Part shown: one piece after another, positions 8,386 through 17,500 of the stretch
How the letters are laid out: every line of letters starts with the position of its first letter
Position numbering within the stretch: position 1 is the first letter of the stretch
Origin: Haloarcula sebkhae
Lineage (GTDB): Archaea; Halobacteriota; Halobacteria; Halobacteriales; Haloarculaceae
Assembly: GCF_014647415.1 (NCBI RefSeq)
Contig: NZ_BMPD01000007.1
Span: 108,653-172,652, forward strand
Direction: 5' to 3'
Length of the DNA: 64,000 bases
Notes under the pieces: model-generated
The model's database searches: none
Told to the model about the DNA's origin: nothing
What the model saw: only the letters and a program-made list of their open reading frames with translations
Translations under genes and position numbers: made by a program

Positions 8386-9924
8386 TCAGATTGCTTTCAT
8401 TTTTGGTGGCTGTTCTATAGGGACCATCTCTAGAGAGACACTTGAGCCAGTATCGGCCGCTTCTTCGACCTGATCAATATTTTTAATTTTAGCCTTTGGA
8501 ATCTCAAGTTCTACGTCGCCAACCTCAATATATTGACTCAGAACAAGAATTTCAAACCCTCCAAAATTGATGCTTGCTCCTTCAATCACTCCGTCTCCGT
8601 CGATCTCATCCACTAATGTCTGATCAAACCCGGGTTCCAATTCGGCAGAGAAGGTCTCTATAGTGGATTTAGTTTCTTTTCCTTCGAGAAGATCCCTTGC
8701 AATTCGAGCATTCTCGAAGTCTAATTCATCCCAATCATCGAACGTGAATGAGGTGCCAGTTTTTGATTCTATAATATACAAATTCGTCACAAATTCATCC
8801 AAGAGCGAGAGCTCATCCGGAAGGGTGTCAAGATCGCTCTCCGCACGGAAAACAATCTTATCATCTTCTAAATCCCTCATTAGGAAATCATCGGCATTGA
8901 TCAGGGATTTGAGCAGGTCTAAAGATTCATAGACCTCATGCACAGGCTGCCCCTCAAAATCGACATTGTAATCGAATGTCCCTTCGCTCGAATCTTCGAA
9001 GTAAGTGAAAGACAGATCCAATCCTGTATCGGTCGTAGATAGCGAAATTGAATTGTCTGATATATCTGAAACTTCGAGGGTCAATTTCCTTCTAAAACCT
9101 ATGCTCGGGGCCTCTAGCTGCACCTCTTTTTCTATGTCTTGATATGATGGTTTTATAACTAGACTTGAAAGCTCCGCATCGTCAGGTATTACTGCACTTG
9201 GTGATGCCTCAAGCTTCTCTACTTCTTCCGGTGAAAGCTCCACCTTCTCCCCTGCTTCTAGCTTCTTTAATTTCTCTTCACCTATGTCAAAGGAGGTCTC
9301 CAATTCAATCGGGAACTCTGGATCAGCCTTGACTTGGTGAGTCTCTTCCTGTGAATCATAATGATATTCTATTCCCCAATGAGAGTGATCAGAACGGATT
9401 TCCGTCATTTTCTCCCCTGCTCCTGCTACTTGTTCAAGAGGGTTCCCAGAGAGAAATTCAATTGCTTCGTTTGCTTTTCTCCCAGCTGCAAGCGTTGACT
9501 GCTGAAAGTACCGATCAACGATGTGGTCATATTCAGAAACTAAGTTTTCAATTTTGGATTCATTCCAAATATCCACCTCAATGTTCTCAGCATCTTGTTC
9601 AATAGTCTTCTCAAACCATTGCTGTTCTTTAGGAGTAAAGTCTAAAGCAATTAGAAGGCACCATCTCTCCAATCCTGGATGGTTTTCCTTTGCTGTTTCA
9701 TATGAACTTTGAATCTGAGACTCGCGAGAATGATTGAGACGGCCAGTAAAGAACTTATGTTGAAAAATTGTTATACTTCCTTGGGTCTGTCCTTTGAAAC
9801 AATCAATACCATCATCACCACCTGACCCATCGATTGTCCTAACTGATTCGGCCTCTTCCATCAGGAGGTCGCTTGCTAAAGATTCGAACCGACTCGGATC
9901 AAGATATGATAAGTCTATATCCAT
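8386..9924 (-). CDS. Mrr-like restriction endonuclease-fold protein, putative defence nuclease
   Basis: A 512-aa protein. The first about 140 residues fit a PD-(D/E)XK nuclease of the Mrr type: FESLASDLLMEEAE, then SGGDDGIDCFKG with the catalytic Asp, and ITIFQHKFF giving the Q-x-K variant of the last motif. The remaining 370 residues are acidic and beta-rich, without a recognised domain, and may sense a target. The gene is clearly AT-richer than its flanks, a sign of recent transfer, and lies with tnpB between two copies of a 55-bp direct repeat. A role in degrading foreign DNA is likely from the fold but unproven. No methyltransferase is nearby. Confidence 0.75.
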   Translation of the reverse strand: MDIDLSYLDPSRFESLASDLLMEEAESVRTIDGSGGDDGIDCFKGQTQGSITIFQHKFFTGRLNHSRESQIQSSYETAKENHPGLERWCLLIALDFTPKEQQWFEKTIEQDAENIEVDIWNESKIENLVSEYDHIVDRYFQQSTLAAGRKANEAIEFLSGNPLEQVAGAGEKMTEIRSDHSHWGIEYHYDSQEETHQVKADPEFPIELETSFDIGEEKLKKLEAGEKVELSPEEVEKLEASPSAVIPDDAELSSLVIKPSYQDIEKEVQLEAPSIGFRRKLTLEVSDISDNSISLSTTDTGLDLSFTYFEDSSEGTFDYNVDFEGQPVHEVYESLDLLKSLINADDFLMRDLEDDKIVFRAESDLDTLPDELSLLDEFVTNLYIIESKTGTSFTFDDWDELDFENARIARDLLEGKETKSTIETFSAELEPGFDQTLVDEIDGDGVIEGASINFGGFEILVLSQYIEVGDVELEIPKAKIKNIDQVEEAADTGSSVSLEMVPIEQPPKMKAI

Positions 9925-10304
9925 TAATATTCGTCCTATTTCTTGCTCGGTAAGTCACTTAGGTGTACTGCTAAGATAGGAAGTACAAATCCTGATTCGT
10001 CCCTGTATAATCGACGACCAAGCGTATGCGGAGAGCGCCCGCACGCCCGGAATGGTCGGTCGCGAGCGACGCGGAGGGCGGCAGCGGCGAGCGGGGCGGG
10101 CCGGTACGTACACACCTGTCCAGGCGACCACGTCGCTCGATGGGCAATCAACAGTCCTGGCGGACTCAGAAAGGGCGAGGCCGCCTCGGCCGTCCCCCGA
10201 CCCCGCAAGCACCGCAGGTACGAGGCGCGCAGCGGCGGTCGCGGGACGTCGAGCGGCCGAGGGCTTTCGAATGTCCTCTCCCGCCGAATCAGACTGGTAA
10301 TTAG
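9925..10304. other. intergenic region carrying repeat copy 2
   Basis: An AT-rich promoter-like part precedes the nuclease gene (minus strand). A GC-rich part then contains the second 55-bp repeat. No protein-coding frame is convincing here. Confidence 0.5.
10027..10081. repeat. 55-bp direct repeat, copy 2
   Basis: Identical to 6534-6588 and in the same orientation, with a further partly conserved tail to about 10115. Sequence to the left of the two copies is unrelated, so the left boundary is sharp. Confidence 0.8.
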
Positions 10305-10814
10305 TCAGCTGTTGCCGGCGACCAGGTCCTCGATGAACCGGAAGCCGTTCACGAACGTCACCGAGTCCCCGTATCCTTCACTCGCGAGCACGGTTTCGGC
10401 CCCCTCGCCGGCCGCGATATCCGTCGTATAGATGTAGACCTCAGTCGCGGTCCCCGCACTGAGATGCTGGGCAGCCAGCGCAGCGAGGGCTGCGTCCGCC
10501 CGTTCGACCTCGTCTGCGGGCCGGTCGTCGGCGTTCGCGATGTACCGCTGGATCCCGTCCATCACCCGGGAGACGACAGGCTCGGAGAACTCGAGCGGCG
10601 CCGCAACCGTCGCCCAGTCCTCGTCGATCGCGGTATCGACGGGCGGCGCCTCGACGTCGGGGTCGGCGACTGCCAACTCCTGGTACACTCGTTCAGGGAG
10701 GACGAAGGTGATGTCGTTCCGAAGAGCGAACTGCCGAACGGCCTGGTACCGACTGTTCGACGGTTGCCCCATCGCGACGAACAGGCCGGTGTCGGCGATG
10801 TGGGGCCGGTTCAC
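10305..10814 (-). CDS. PIN-like nuclease domain protein, putative toxin
   Basis: A 169-aa protein with PIN-like features: IADTGLFVAMG at the N-terminus carries the first acidic residue, central ERADAALAAL and the late YIYTTDIAAGEG hold further acidic residues, and the C-terminal VTFVNGFRFIEDL resembles the last strand and helix. The GTG start overlaps the stop of the upstream HTH gene, so the two are translationally coupled, as in regulator-toxin or regulator-effector pairs. Likely an RNase, if the acidic set is complete. Assignment rests on pattern rather than a strong signature. Confidence 0.6.
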   Translation of the reverse strand: MNRPHIADTGLFVAMGQPSNSRYQAVRQFALRNDITFVLPERVYQELAVADPDVEAPPVDTAIDEDWATVAAPLEFSEPVVSRVMDGIQRYIANADDRPADEVERADAALAALAAQHLSAGTATEVYIYTTDIAAGEGAETVLASEGYGDSVTFVNGFRFIEDLVAGNS

Positions 10815-11410
10815 GAATCGTCGACCGTGTCGCCGTCGCCGACGTTCACCTCATCCAGAGATGCCCCAGCCTCGTCGATGTCGTAGTGCTCGTGGACGAC
10901 GGGCCGCAGCGCCTGCAGAATCATCTCCGCGGCCAGCGGCGAAATATCGAGGTCCTCGGCCATCAGTCGGTGGGTCACTTCGCCACGCTCCCGAGCAACA
11001 GCGTAGGTGAGCGCCGTCGCGAGCCCGGCGACGCCGTGGCGGTCGATGTAGGTATCGATGTCCGCATTCGTCTTGCGGCGGCCGACGGCGTCGATGAGCG
11101 CCGGCGTGATCGTGTACTCGCGGTCGCCCGCGGCCGTCGTCACGGTTAGGTCGATCGGGCGGGCGGCGTACCGCCGGGGTTGCTCGTCGTCGGTGACGTC
11201 GACGACGCCGGCGTCGACGAGCCGGTTCACGTAGCTGTAGGCGGTCCCCTGGGCAAGTTCGAGGTCGTCCATCACGTCCTGGACGGTCACCTCACCCTCC
11301 CGAGCGAGGTACGCGTACAGCTGAGCCAGCTGTGGCTCCTCGAGGAGGTCCGCGACCGAGAGGAAGTCCCGGACGATGTCGCCGTCGGCGCGATTTGAAG
11401 TGCGTGACAC
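10811..11410 (-). CDS. winged-helix transcriptional regulator paired with the PIN protein
   Basis: About 199 aa from GTG 11410. Residues about 15-75 form a winged helix: VADLLEEPQLAQLYAYLA, then VTVQDVMDDLELAQGTAYSY as the recognition unit and a wing before the PRRYAARP motif. The C-terminal half is helical and could bind a ligand or the PIN partner. GTG 11410 was chosen because upstream sequence is promoter-like and contains a TTTACAG-type inverted repeat. The regulator probably controls its own operon. The pair resembles small two-gene control modules on haloarchaeal plasmids. DNA-binding fold is well supported; target inferred. Confidence 0.75.
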   Translation of the reverse strand: MSRTSNRADGDIVRDFLSVADLLEEPQLAQLYAYLAREGEVTVQDVMDDLELAQGTAYSYVNRLVDAGVVDVTDDEQPRRYAARPIDLTVTTAAGDREYTITPALIDAVGRRKTNADIDTYIDRHGVAGLATALTYAVARERGEVTHRLMAEDLDISPLAAEMILQALRPVVHEHYDIDEAGASLDEVNVGDGDTVDDS

Positions 11411-11421
11411 GGGTCGTTCTT

Positions 11422-11448
11422 GATTACAGTTTACAGCGAAACAGTAAA
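11422..11448 (-). promoter_or_regulatory. candidate operator of the HTH-PIN operon
   Basis: TTTACAG-CGAAA-CAGTAAA (11430-11448) is an inverted repeat with one mismatch. A third TTACAG half-site lies at 11424-11429. It sits just upstream of the GTG start, where the TATA box must be, so a bound regulator would block transcription. Confidence 0.45.
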
Positions 11449-11459
11449 GAGTGTTTGGG

Positions 11460-11798
11460 TCACTCTGTCGGCGTCGCAACGAGATGCTCCTCGAGATCGC
11501 GGGTCCAGTACGTTGCCGGCCCACCTGGACTACACCGCGCACAGACCTGTATCGGGCCTTCGAGATGGCCGAGTTCGATCCGAAACCGCGTGAGCGCGGT
11601 GAGCGTGTCGACGACGAGGCCACAGCTGTCACAGGCGTACAGATCACGTTCGTCGGGATTCGGCGCCTCCTGAATCGCACAGTCGACGCAAATCGGATGG
11701 CTGACCCGCTCTTCTTTCCCCCAGGTGTAGGCTGTCCCGATCTCTGTCCCGGGTGGAGCCTCGCAGAAGGCACAGCCGGCCAGCGTCTGTTGGCTCAT
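11460..11798 (-). CDS. small protein with four CxxC zinc-knuckle motifs
   Basis: A 112-aa protein from ATG 11798 with CAFC, CVDC, CDSC and CARC motifs, enough for two zinc ribbons. The C-terminus WTRDLEEHLVATPTE is acidic. It likely binds nucleic acid or a protein, but the partner is unknown. Its ATG overlaps the TGA of the upstream gene (ATGA), so the two are co-translated. Multi-CxxC proteins of this size are common on haloarchaeal plasmids. A longer in-frame upstream start would run into the neighbour and is unlikely. Confidence 0.7.
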   Translation of the reverse strand: MSQQTLAGCAFCEAPPGTEIGTAYTWGKEERVSHPICVDCAIQEAPNPDERDLYACDSCGLVVDTLTALTRFRIELGHLEGPIQVCARCSPGGPATYWTRDLEEHLVATPTE

Positions 11799-12085
11799 TC
11801 GTCCCCCTCGCCGGCGTCCACCGCTGCTGTCCAGCCCTCGTGGAAGATGGCAAGCTGCCACATCGATTCGAATGCTGTGCCGCTGGGCTCGTGTACGAGG
11901 ACCCGCTCGTCGACGACCGGCGTGACCGTCCCGGTATCGAGCAGCTCTCGGACGAGGTCATGTGCCGTCTCGTCGTCGAGATCCGCTGTCGACACTCGCC
12001 GGGTATCCCGATCCTGCGCGAGTAGTTCCCGCTCGAAGCGTTCGTGATCGTCTGTCGTATCATCGTGTATATCTGGTCCGGACAT
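11795..12085 (-). CDS. 96-aa hypothetical acidic protein
   Basis: ATG 12085 gives MSGPDIHDDTTDDHERFE, a small acidic protein with a VRELLDTGTVTPVVDERVLVHEP core and no membrane segment. It overlaps the downstream zinc-ribbon gene by ATGA. I do not recognise a family. The frame extends further upstream, but that part is Arg-rich and looks non-coding. Confidence 0.6.
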   Translation of the reverse strand: MSGPDIHDDTTDDHERFERELLAQDRDTRRVSTADLDDETAHDLVRELLDTGTVTPVVDERVLVHEPSGTAFESMWQLAIFHEGWTAAVDAGEGDE

Positions 12086-12537
12086 ACGAATCAGGGGGCA
12101 GCACACGAACCGCCCCGCATCCATTCCGGGGCGCTGAAAAACAGCTGCTACAGTCACATACCCTCTGTCACTACGTCGACCTGTTCTCACCCTCCACGCC
12201 CCACGCCATCGTCCGGGTGGCATCTCGGTCTCGCTTGGCCTGCGGCCTGGCACCTCGGCCCCGGTGGCCGCGAACTGAACTTTGGGCGGCCACCCCCACC
12301 ACATATCGGTTGATTTTCCTGCTGTCTAGTGACCGAATTTCCCTCCAAATCGCAAGACAGCGATACCTGACACCAGATTTCGTGGGCTGTCCGGGAACTC
12401 CTTCGTTCGTAAGTCTGGTGTCTAGTGCTGTTGTCCTGCGATTTCGGGGCCGAAGTCCGGGTCCTATCAACCCCGGTGTCTAGGACAGTTTGGGGTTGGT
12501 GTCAGGCTCTCCACTCGGACGATTTGAGAAGGGATGT
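12086..12537. repeat. intergenic region with nested inverted and direct repeats
   Basis: There is no convincing gene. GACACCAGA (12369-12377) and TCTGGTGTC (12414-12422) form a perfect inverted repeat. Outside it, AAATCGCAAGACAGC (12347-12361) faces an imperfect partner (12427-12444). TGTCTAG recurs at 12323, 12419 and 12477. The region lies at the 3' end of the primase gene. It could be an origin-like site, an insertion-sequence scar or a terminator. Confidence 0.5.
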
Positions 12538-14553
12538 CTATTGATCGAACGAAACGAACTGTTTCGCCCTATCAAGTGGCGACTGGGCCTCGTCCCGATT
12601 CTCTTGATTCGACTCTTGCTCGAACTGGCGTTCTTCGAGAGCAGCCTCCAGTCGATCACGTTCAGAGCGGACAGTGGCGAGCTCCGTTCGGAGCTGGTCA
12701 ACCTCCGCTTCCAGATCCTCGATTCGCTCCGATTTTTCCTCCAGTTCAGACTCGAGACGCTCAACCTTCGCTGCCAACAGCCGGTTCTTTTCCCGAAGAT
12801 GAGCCCGGTCCAGGTCGCTCGCTGGCTCATCGCTCGTAGGAGACTCGACGGATGACTCCGATTCCCCGTCAGCTGCGTCCTCCTCGGACGTGACTGGGTC
12901 TCGGCCGTGGTTCAGGCCAGCTTCTTCGATGGCTGCCAACGTCTCGTTGTAGGTTTCGTAACCCGGGAATCCCTCGTAGGTTCCATCCTCACCCTCGCGA
13001 TCGACGAACGCGTCCTCGGGACAGACCTCGAGCGCAACAGCCGCTTTTCGAACAGCCCAGAAGGGCATCTGATCGTATGTCCCGCCATCGACGCGTTCTG
13101 CCCCGGCCTCTGGAATCCACACCGGAATGTCGTAGCCGGCACTCCGCAGTTCGTCGACGGCAGTCCAGTAGTCCTCCCCATCGAGGTCCGCATCGGCGTC
13201 GGAGAGGATCCCCGTCGCAAGCGCCATCAGTTTCGCCGGCCCACCGCCGGCGTTCACCTTCGAATCGCCGAAGGTGTTGGCCCGTTCGCCGACGAAGCAG
13301 GACTGGCCGCTCTCACTGTGCCGCCAGCACGGGTCGAATTGAGGCCGCGGCTGGTTCGGATCCGTATCGTAGGCATCACTCGCATAGTGGCGGGCGATCT
13401 CGGTGATGTCGATGTTCTCGACGGCCTCGTAGACGTCTTCTTTGAAGGGGGTAACGGGGTGGCCTTCGAGGGTCCCATCGAGTTCCTCCAGCCGTTCTTC
13501 GCGTCGCTGGAGTGCTGCCTCACGCTGTTGCTGCCGCTTTCGTTCCCGTTCACGCTCCGCTTCCACCCAGGCCTCCAGCGTGGCCTCCCATCCGTCGTGA
13601 TCCTCGTACAGGTCCGGCCACAGCGTCGCGACCAGCGAGCTGACGCAGTCCGTATGCTCGACCCGCGTGAGGTCGTTGGCCCAGCTGACTGCCCCCTCAA
13701 TGAGGGTGTCGTCGACGGTCTTGAACGGACGGAGCTCGTAGCTGACATCGTCGGTCGCGATGGGGGTGACGACGGCATCGTGGTCGGCGTGGATCGAGAG
13801 CGGTGGCTTGTACTGGCGGTTCTTATTGTTCACCCAGTCCGGCTGGATCACAGCGGCGGCGCCGTCGACGCGCTCGTTCACGCGGGCCTCTGCCTCTTGG
13901 AGCCACGCGTTCGAGCGGTCGAGGAATTCGTCGAACACCCGTTCGAGCGCATCTGGATCGTCGCTGAAGAGGTCCGCAATCGGGAGCGTGGCCTCCGGGG
14001 CCCCGAAGACGTACGCACCCCCGACGGAGTCCAGCGCATACACCGCGTCACGCGTGCCGTATAGCGTCGCGTACTCGTCGATGTAGGCGTCGAGCGTTCG
14101 CTCGACGAGAACACGCGTCTCGGCATTGAGGTTGCCACGCTGCGGCTTGATGTCGTCGGCGAGGTCGATATCGCCCCAGGCTGGCACCGCCCGAAGATCG
14201 GCATACCCTGGGGTTGGGGGTTCATCCTGCCAGACAGTCGTTCCCTCTGTCTCGTCGTAGCGACAGGGTTCCCACCGCTGGAAGGCAGTCGGTGTCTTGT
14301 AGGTGGTGACAGCGTAGAGGGTCCGTTCGAGACGGCCGTGGATTTCGTCGTAATCACGATCGAGGCGGGCAACCCGCCCACACTGGGAATACCCCGCTTT
14401 GATCGCCTCAACGTCGTCGTGGTCGCGTTTGATGTACCACCCGACGAAGTCGTTCAGGCCGATAGTCGGGTAGTCACTGACAGTCGCTAGAGCCTCGTAG
14501 ACGGGTTTGGCGCGACGATAGTGCTCGCGGATGGCCGATTCGGAGAGCGTCAT
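12538..14553 (-). CDS. archaeo-eukaryotic primase-polymerase, plasmid replication type
   Basis: A 671-aa protein. The N-terminal half fits the primase-polymerase superfamily: WGDIDLAD provides the D-x-D metal site (about D128 and D130), LDSVGGAYVFG follows, and PPLSIHADHDAVVTP gives the S-x-H motif (about residue 253) in the pattern of archaeal PriS. Residues about 400-450 contain C409, H412 and C419 in a zinc-like arrangement followed by AGGGPAKLMALATG, resembling a second primase-associated domain. Residues about 590-660 form a coiled coil. It probably primes or copies DNA during element replication or transfer. Last gene of the conjugation-like operon, 39 bp after the coupling-ATPase stop. 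Confidence 0.82.
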   Translation of the reverse strand: MTLSESAIREHYRRAKPVYEALATVSDYPTIGLNDFVGWYIKRDHDDVEAIKAGYSQCGRVARLDRDYDEIHGRLERTLYAVTTYKTPTAFQRWEPCRYDETEGTTVWQDEPPTPGYADLRAVPAWGDIDLADDIKPQRGNLNAETRVLVERTLDAYIDEYATLYGTRDAVYALDSVGGAYVFGAPEATLPIADLFSDDPDALERVFDEFLDRSNAWLQEAEARVNERVDGAAAVIQPDWVNNKNRQYKPPLSIHADHDAVVTPIATDDVSYELRPFKTVDDTLIEGAVSWANDLTRVEHTDCVSSLVATLWPDLYEDHDGWEATLEAWVEAERERERKRQQQREAALQRREERLEELDGTLEGHPVTPFKEDVYEAVENIDITEIARHYASDAYDTDPNQPRPQFDPCWRHSESGQSCFVGERANTFGDSKVNAGGGPAKLMALATGILSDADADLDGEDYWTAVDELRSAGYDIPVWIPEAGAERVDGGTYDQMPFWAVRKAAVALEVCPEDAFVDREGEDGTYEGFPGYETYNETLAAIEEAGLNHGRDPVTSEEDAADGESESSVESPTSDEPASDLDRAHLREKNRLLAAKVERLESELEEKSERIEDLEAEVDQLRTELATVRSERDRLEAALEERQFEQESNQENRDEAQSPLDRAKQFVSFDQ

Positions 14554-14592
14554 CTCGAGTCCTCCTTCACCTCCTGCGCGGGAGCGAAACGA

Positions 14593-17500
14593 CTACGCAC
14601 TGGCATCGCTCGGTTCCTCTTGCTCGTCGGCATCGCGCAGCTCGATTCCAACGTAACAGCGCCGCGTCTGGCCGTCTAGCCACTGCTTGTCGCGCTCAAA
14701 CGCAACGTGCTCACGAAGTGTCTGTGTGAACCGATTTTTCGGCTTCACCTCGTACTCACCGGCTGTTGCATACTGCTCGTAGGCATCGTACACCTCGGCG
14801 ACCGCGACGACGCCGTCGTCGACTTCGGTGAGCCGGTCCCTGACGAATGCCGGAATGCCGTACGGATCCGCGCTGTCGTCCTCCTGTGCGTCGGAATCGG
14901 TCGAGTCATTCGGGCTCTCGCCTGCCGGGTGGAGCGTCCCGTCCTGAACTGCGTCCACGAGTGCTGGAATCCCGGTGGATGTCTCTGTGTCTGGCGCGTG
15001 GATTTCGAGCGTCTGGTCACCCTCGATGGTCGCAATCGTATACGAGCGCTCCGTATAGTCCGGGACAGGCAGGTCGGTACCGGGCACAAATGGACGCTTG
15101 ACAGGCACCCAGTCCGATTCAAACGCTTGGCGTGACTCGTAGGACTCGGGCAGTTCTCCCGGCCTGAAGACGGTGTATGTCTCGCTCTCGGCGTCGTAGC
15201 TGTACGTCGCGGGGAACTGGTCTTTCGACACGGCGTCGAACGAGTCGATCCGGGCGTGCTCGTCTCCGGCACTATCCTCGAGAACGAACGCATCGTCCCG
15301 CTCGAACCAGCGGGTGTGGCGACTGCCGCCAGTCGCCGGTCGGACGGCCGTAACCCCATCCGCGGCTCGCGCACCGCCGTTGAATGTGACATTGTGATTC
15401 ATCGTATACAGCCGTGTTTCCCCGGATGAGAGCTGATTTCGCGGCTCGCTGAGGATCTTCGCGAGCCGGTCGGCGATCTCTGCGGCTGGTTGATCGTCGT
15501 GGTCTGCGACGACGAACAGCGGAATTCGCTCCTGTTCCTGGGCCTTCCGGAGGTTCGTGAGCACCTTCGCTGGGCGGACGTGAGTGGTGGTTTCGACTTC
15601 GACCTGGAGTTCCGAGTCGAGATCCGAATGCGTCGCGATGGCGTCGGGACGAGACTCCCCGTTTTGATCGAGGACCTCTACGGAGAACCCTGCCGTTGCG
15701 AGCGCCCGCTCAACTGCTCCGAGGACTGAATCGTGGTGCTCGCCCCCACCGGTCGGTGACGTCGACGTGTCGGCCGTGGCTGCCTGCTCACCCTCGTCTG
15801 TGAGCCGACACTGAACGGACGATGTACCGTCCGGGAGATCGACCTCGATGAGCGAGGATGCGTCCCGCACTTCCGGGAGCGTCTCGTAGCCCTGCGCTTC
15901 GATGGTGCCTTCCTCGATCCGAGAGAGTAGTTCCTCGTCGACGTCCTCGACGGACACCCAGCCGTTCGTCTCGCGGACGTCGTTCGACAGCTGAACAGCG
16001 CGGATCGCACGAGCCATCGCAACTTCCAGCGGCAGGTCGTCGGCATTCTCCAGAGCAACGTCAGTCGCCGCGTCACGGCTCTCCACGGTCGTTCCGCCAG
16101 CCACCCCGTACTCCTCGCGGGTATGCTCGTGAACAGCCTCCAAGGCGTCTTGGAACCGCTCGTCCTGCGCCCCGGTCAGTGGCTGCTCGCTGTCGGGGTG
16201 CCCGGGCGGAATCGGAAGCGGTTCGATACTGAACGGGTCGGGGCCGGTTTCGCCGAACTCCGGACTCGGGAGCTGGGCGATCCACTCACCACGCGGGAGC
16301 GAACTGATACGGTTCTTGAACTCGACGGGGTCCATCGCCTCGTGTGACAGCGCTTCGGCGATGTCGGCGTCGACGGCGATCTTCCCGACGAGGGGACTCC
16401 CGATGTTGTTCAGAACGTTCAGATAGACCTCGCGGTTGCCCGCCTCCTTCATCTGCTCGGGGAACTGCGTCACGAGTTCGATGGACAACCGGAACTCTCG
16501 CCCCTTTTCCAGCAGCGTCGTCAGCGTATCTGAGACGACGACGGAGGACGCCTCGTCGATGAGTAGGTTCGCGACGTAGTCGTCCGGCTTGCGGGCCAAC
16601 TCCTCGCCGTCGCGACGCTTGACGGCGTCGTAGAGTTGCGTCAGAATGACGCCGGTCATCACGCGGGCAGCCTCGTCGCGGAGGTCGCCGAGGTCGAAGA
16701 TGACCACCTTCTCCTCGTCGAGGAGGTCACGGAAGTCGAACTGCGACTCGGTGTTGTTGAAGATCCGCCGAAGATGGGCGTCCTGGGTGATGTAGTCCAT
16801 CCGGTTGCTGATGCCGCTCACGACGTTCGAGAACGTCGCCGGGTTCGAGCGGAGGTGGCGCTCCAGTTTCTCGGCAACCTGCGGGTCGCTTGCCCGTGGT
16901 GCCTCCTCCGGAGTGGGGTCTGGCGGGCCGGCGGCGTGGAACTGCGTGACCGCGTGTTCGAACTGGTCGTGGGTGAAGTAGTTCGTATCCTGGCGGAAGT
17001 GCCCGTTTTCGAGGCCGTACTCCTCGTCGTACATCGCCTTGATGAGGTACTTGATGAGCGTCGGCGAGGCGATGGCGTCTTCGTACCGCTCCGGCCCCAT
17101 CACGAGCTTGATGAGCTCCTCGTAGTGGTCGGCCTTGTCCTGAATCGCGTCGACGCGACGAACACCATCTTCCAGCGCTGGCGTGATGTCGAAGAACGCG
17201 AAGCCAGGCAGGATGTTGGGCACCGAGAAGTGGAGGACGTTCTCCTCGAGATCTGCGGTGCTGAAGCGCTTCGCGTGAGCCCGCATATAGTTCTCGGGGA
17301 GGTTCCCGCCTTTGGAGTCGATCAGGAACACAGGGCCCGTGGTCTGGTCGTATAGGGAGAGCGCATCGTTGATTAGCGCGATTGATTTGCCGGCGCCGCT
17401 CTTCGCGAACCGACCGACGTGGAACGGCAGTAGATGTGGTGGAATCCGCATCGCCTCCGGCGTGGGCGTGCCGTCTTCCCCGAGACCGCGGCCAATAGCC

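Noticed and set aside
12907..14064. Plus-strand open frame opposite the primase gene
   Set aside because: Composition-driven antisense frame; the minus-strand protein has clear catalytic motifs.
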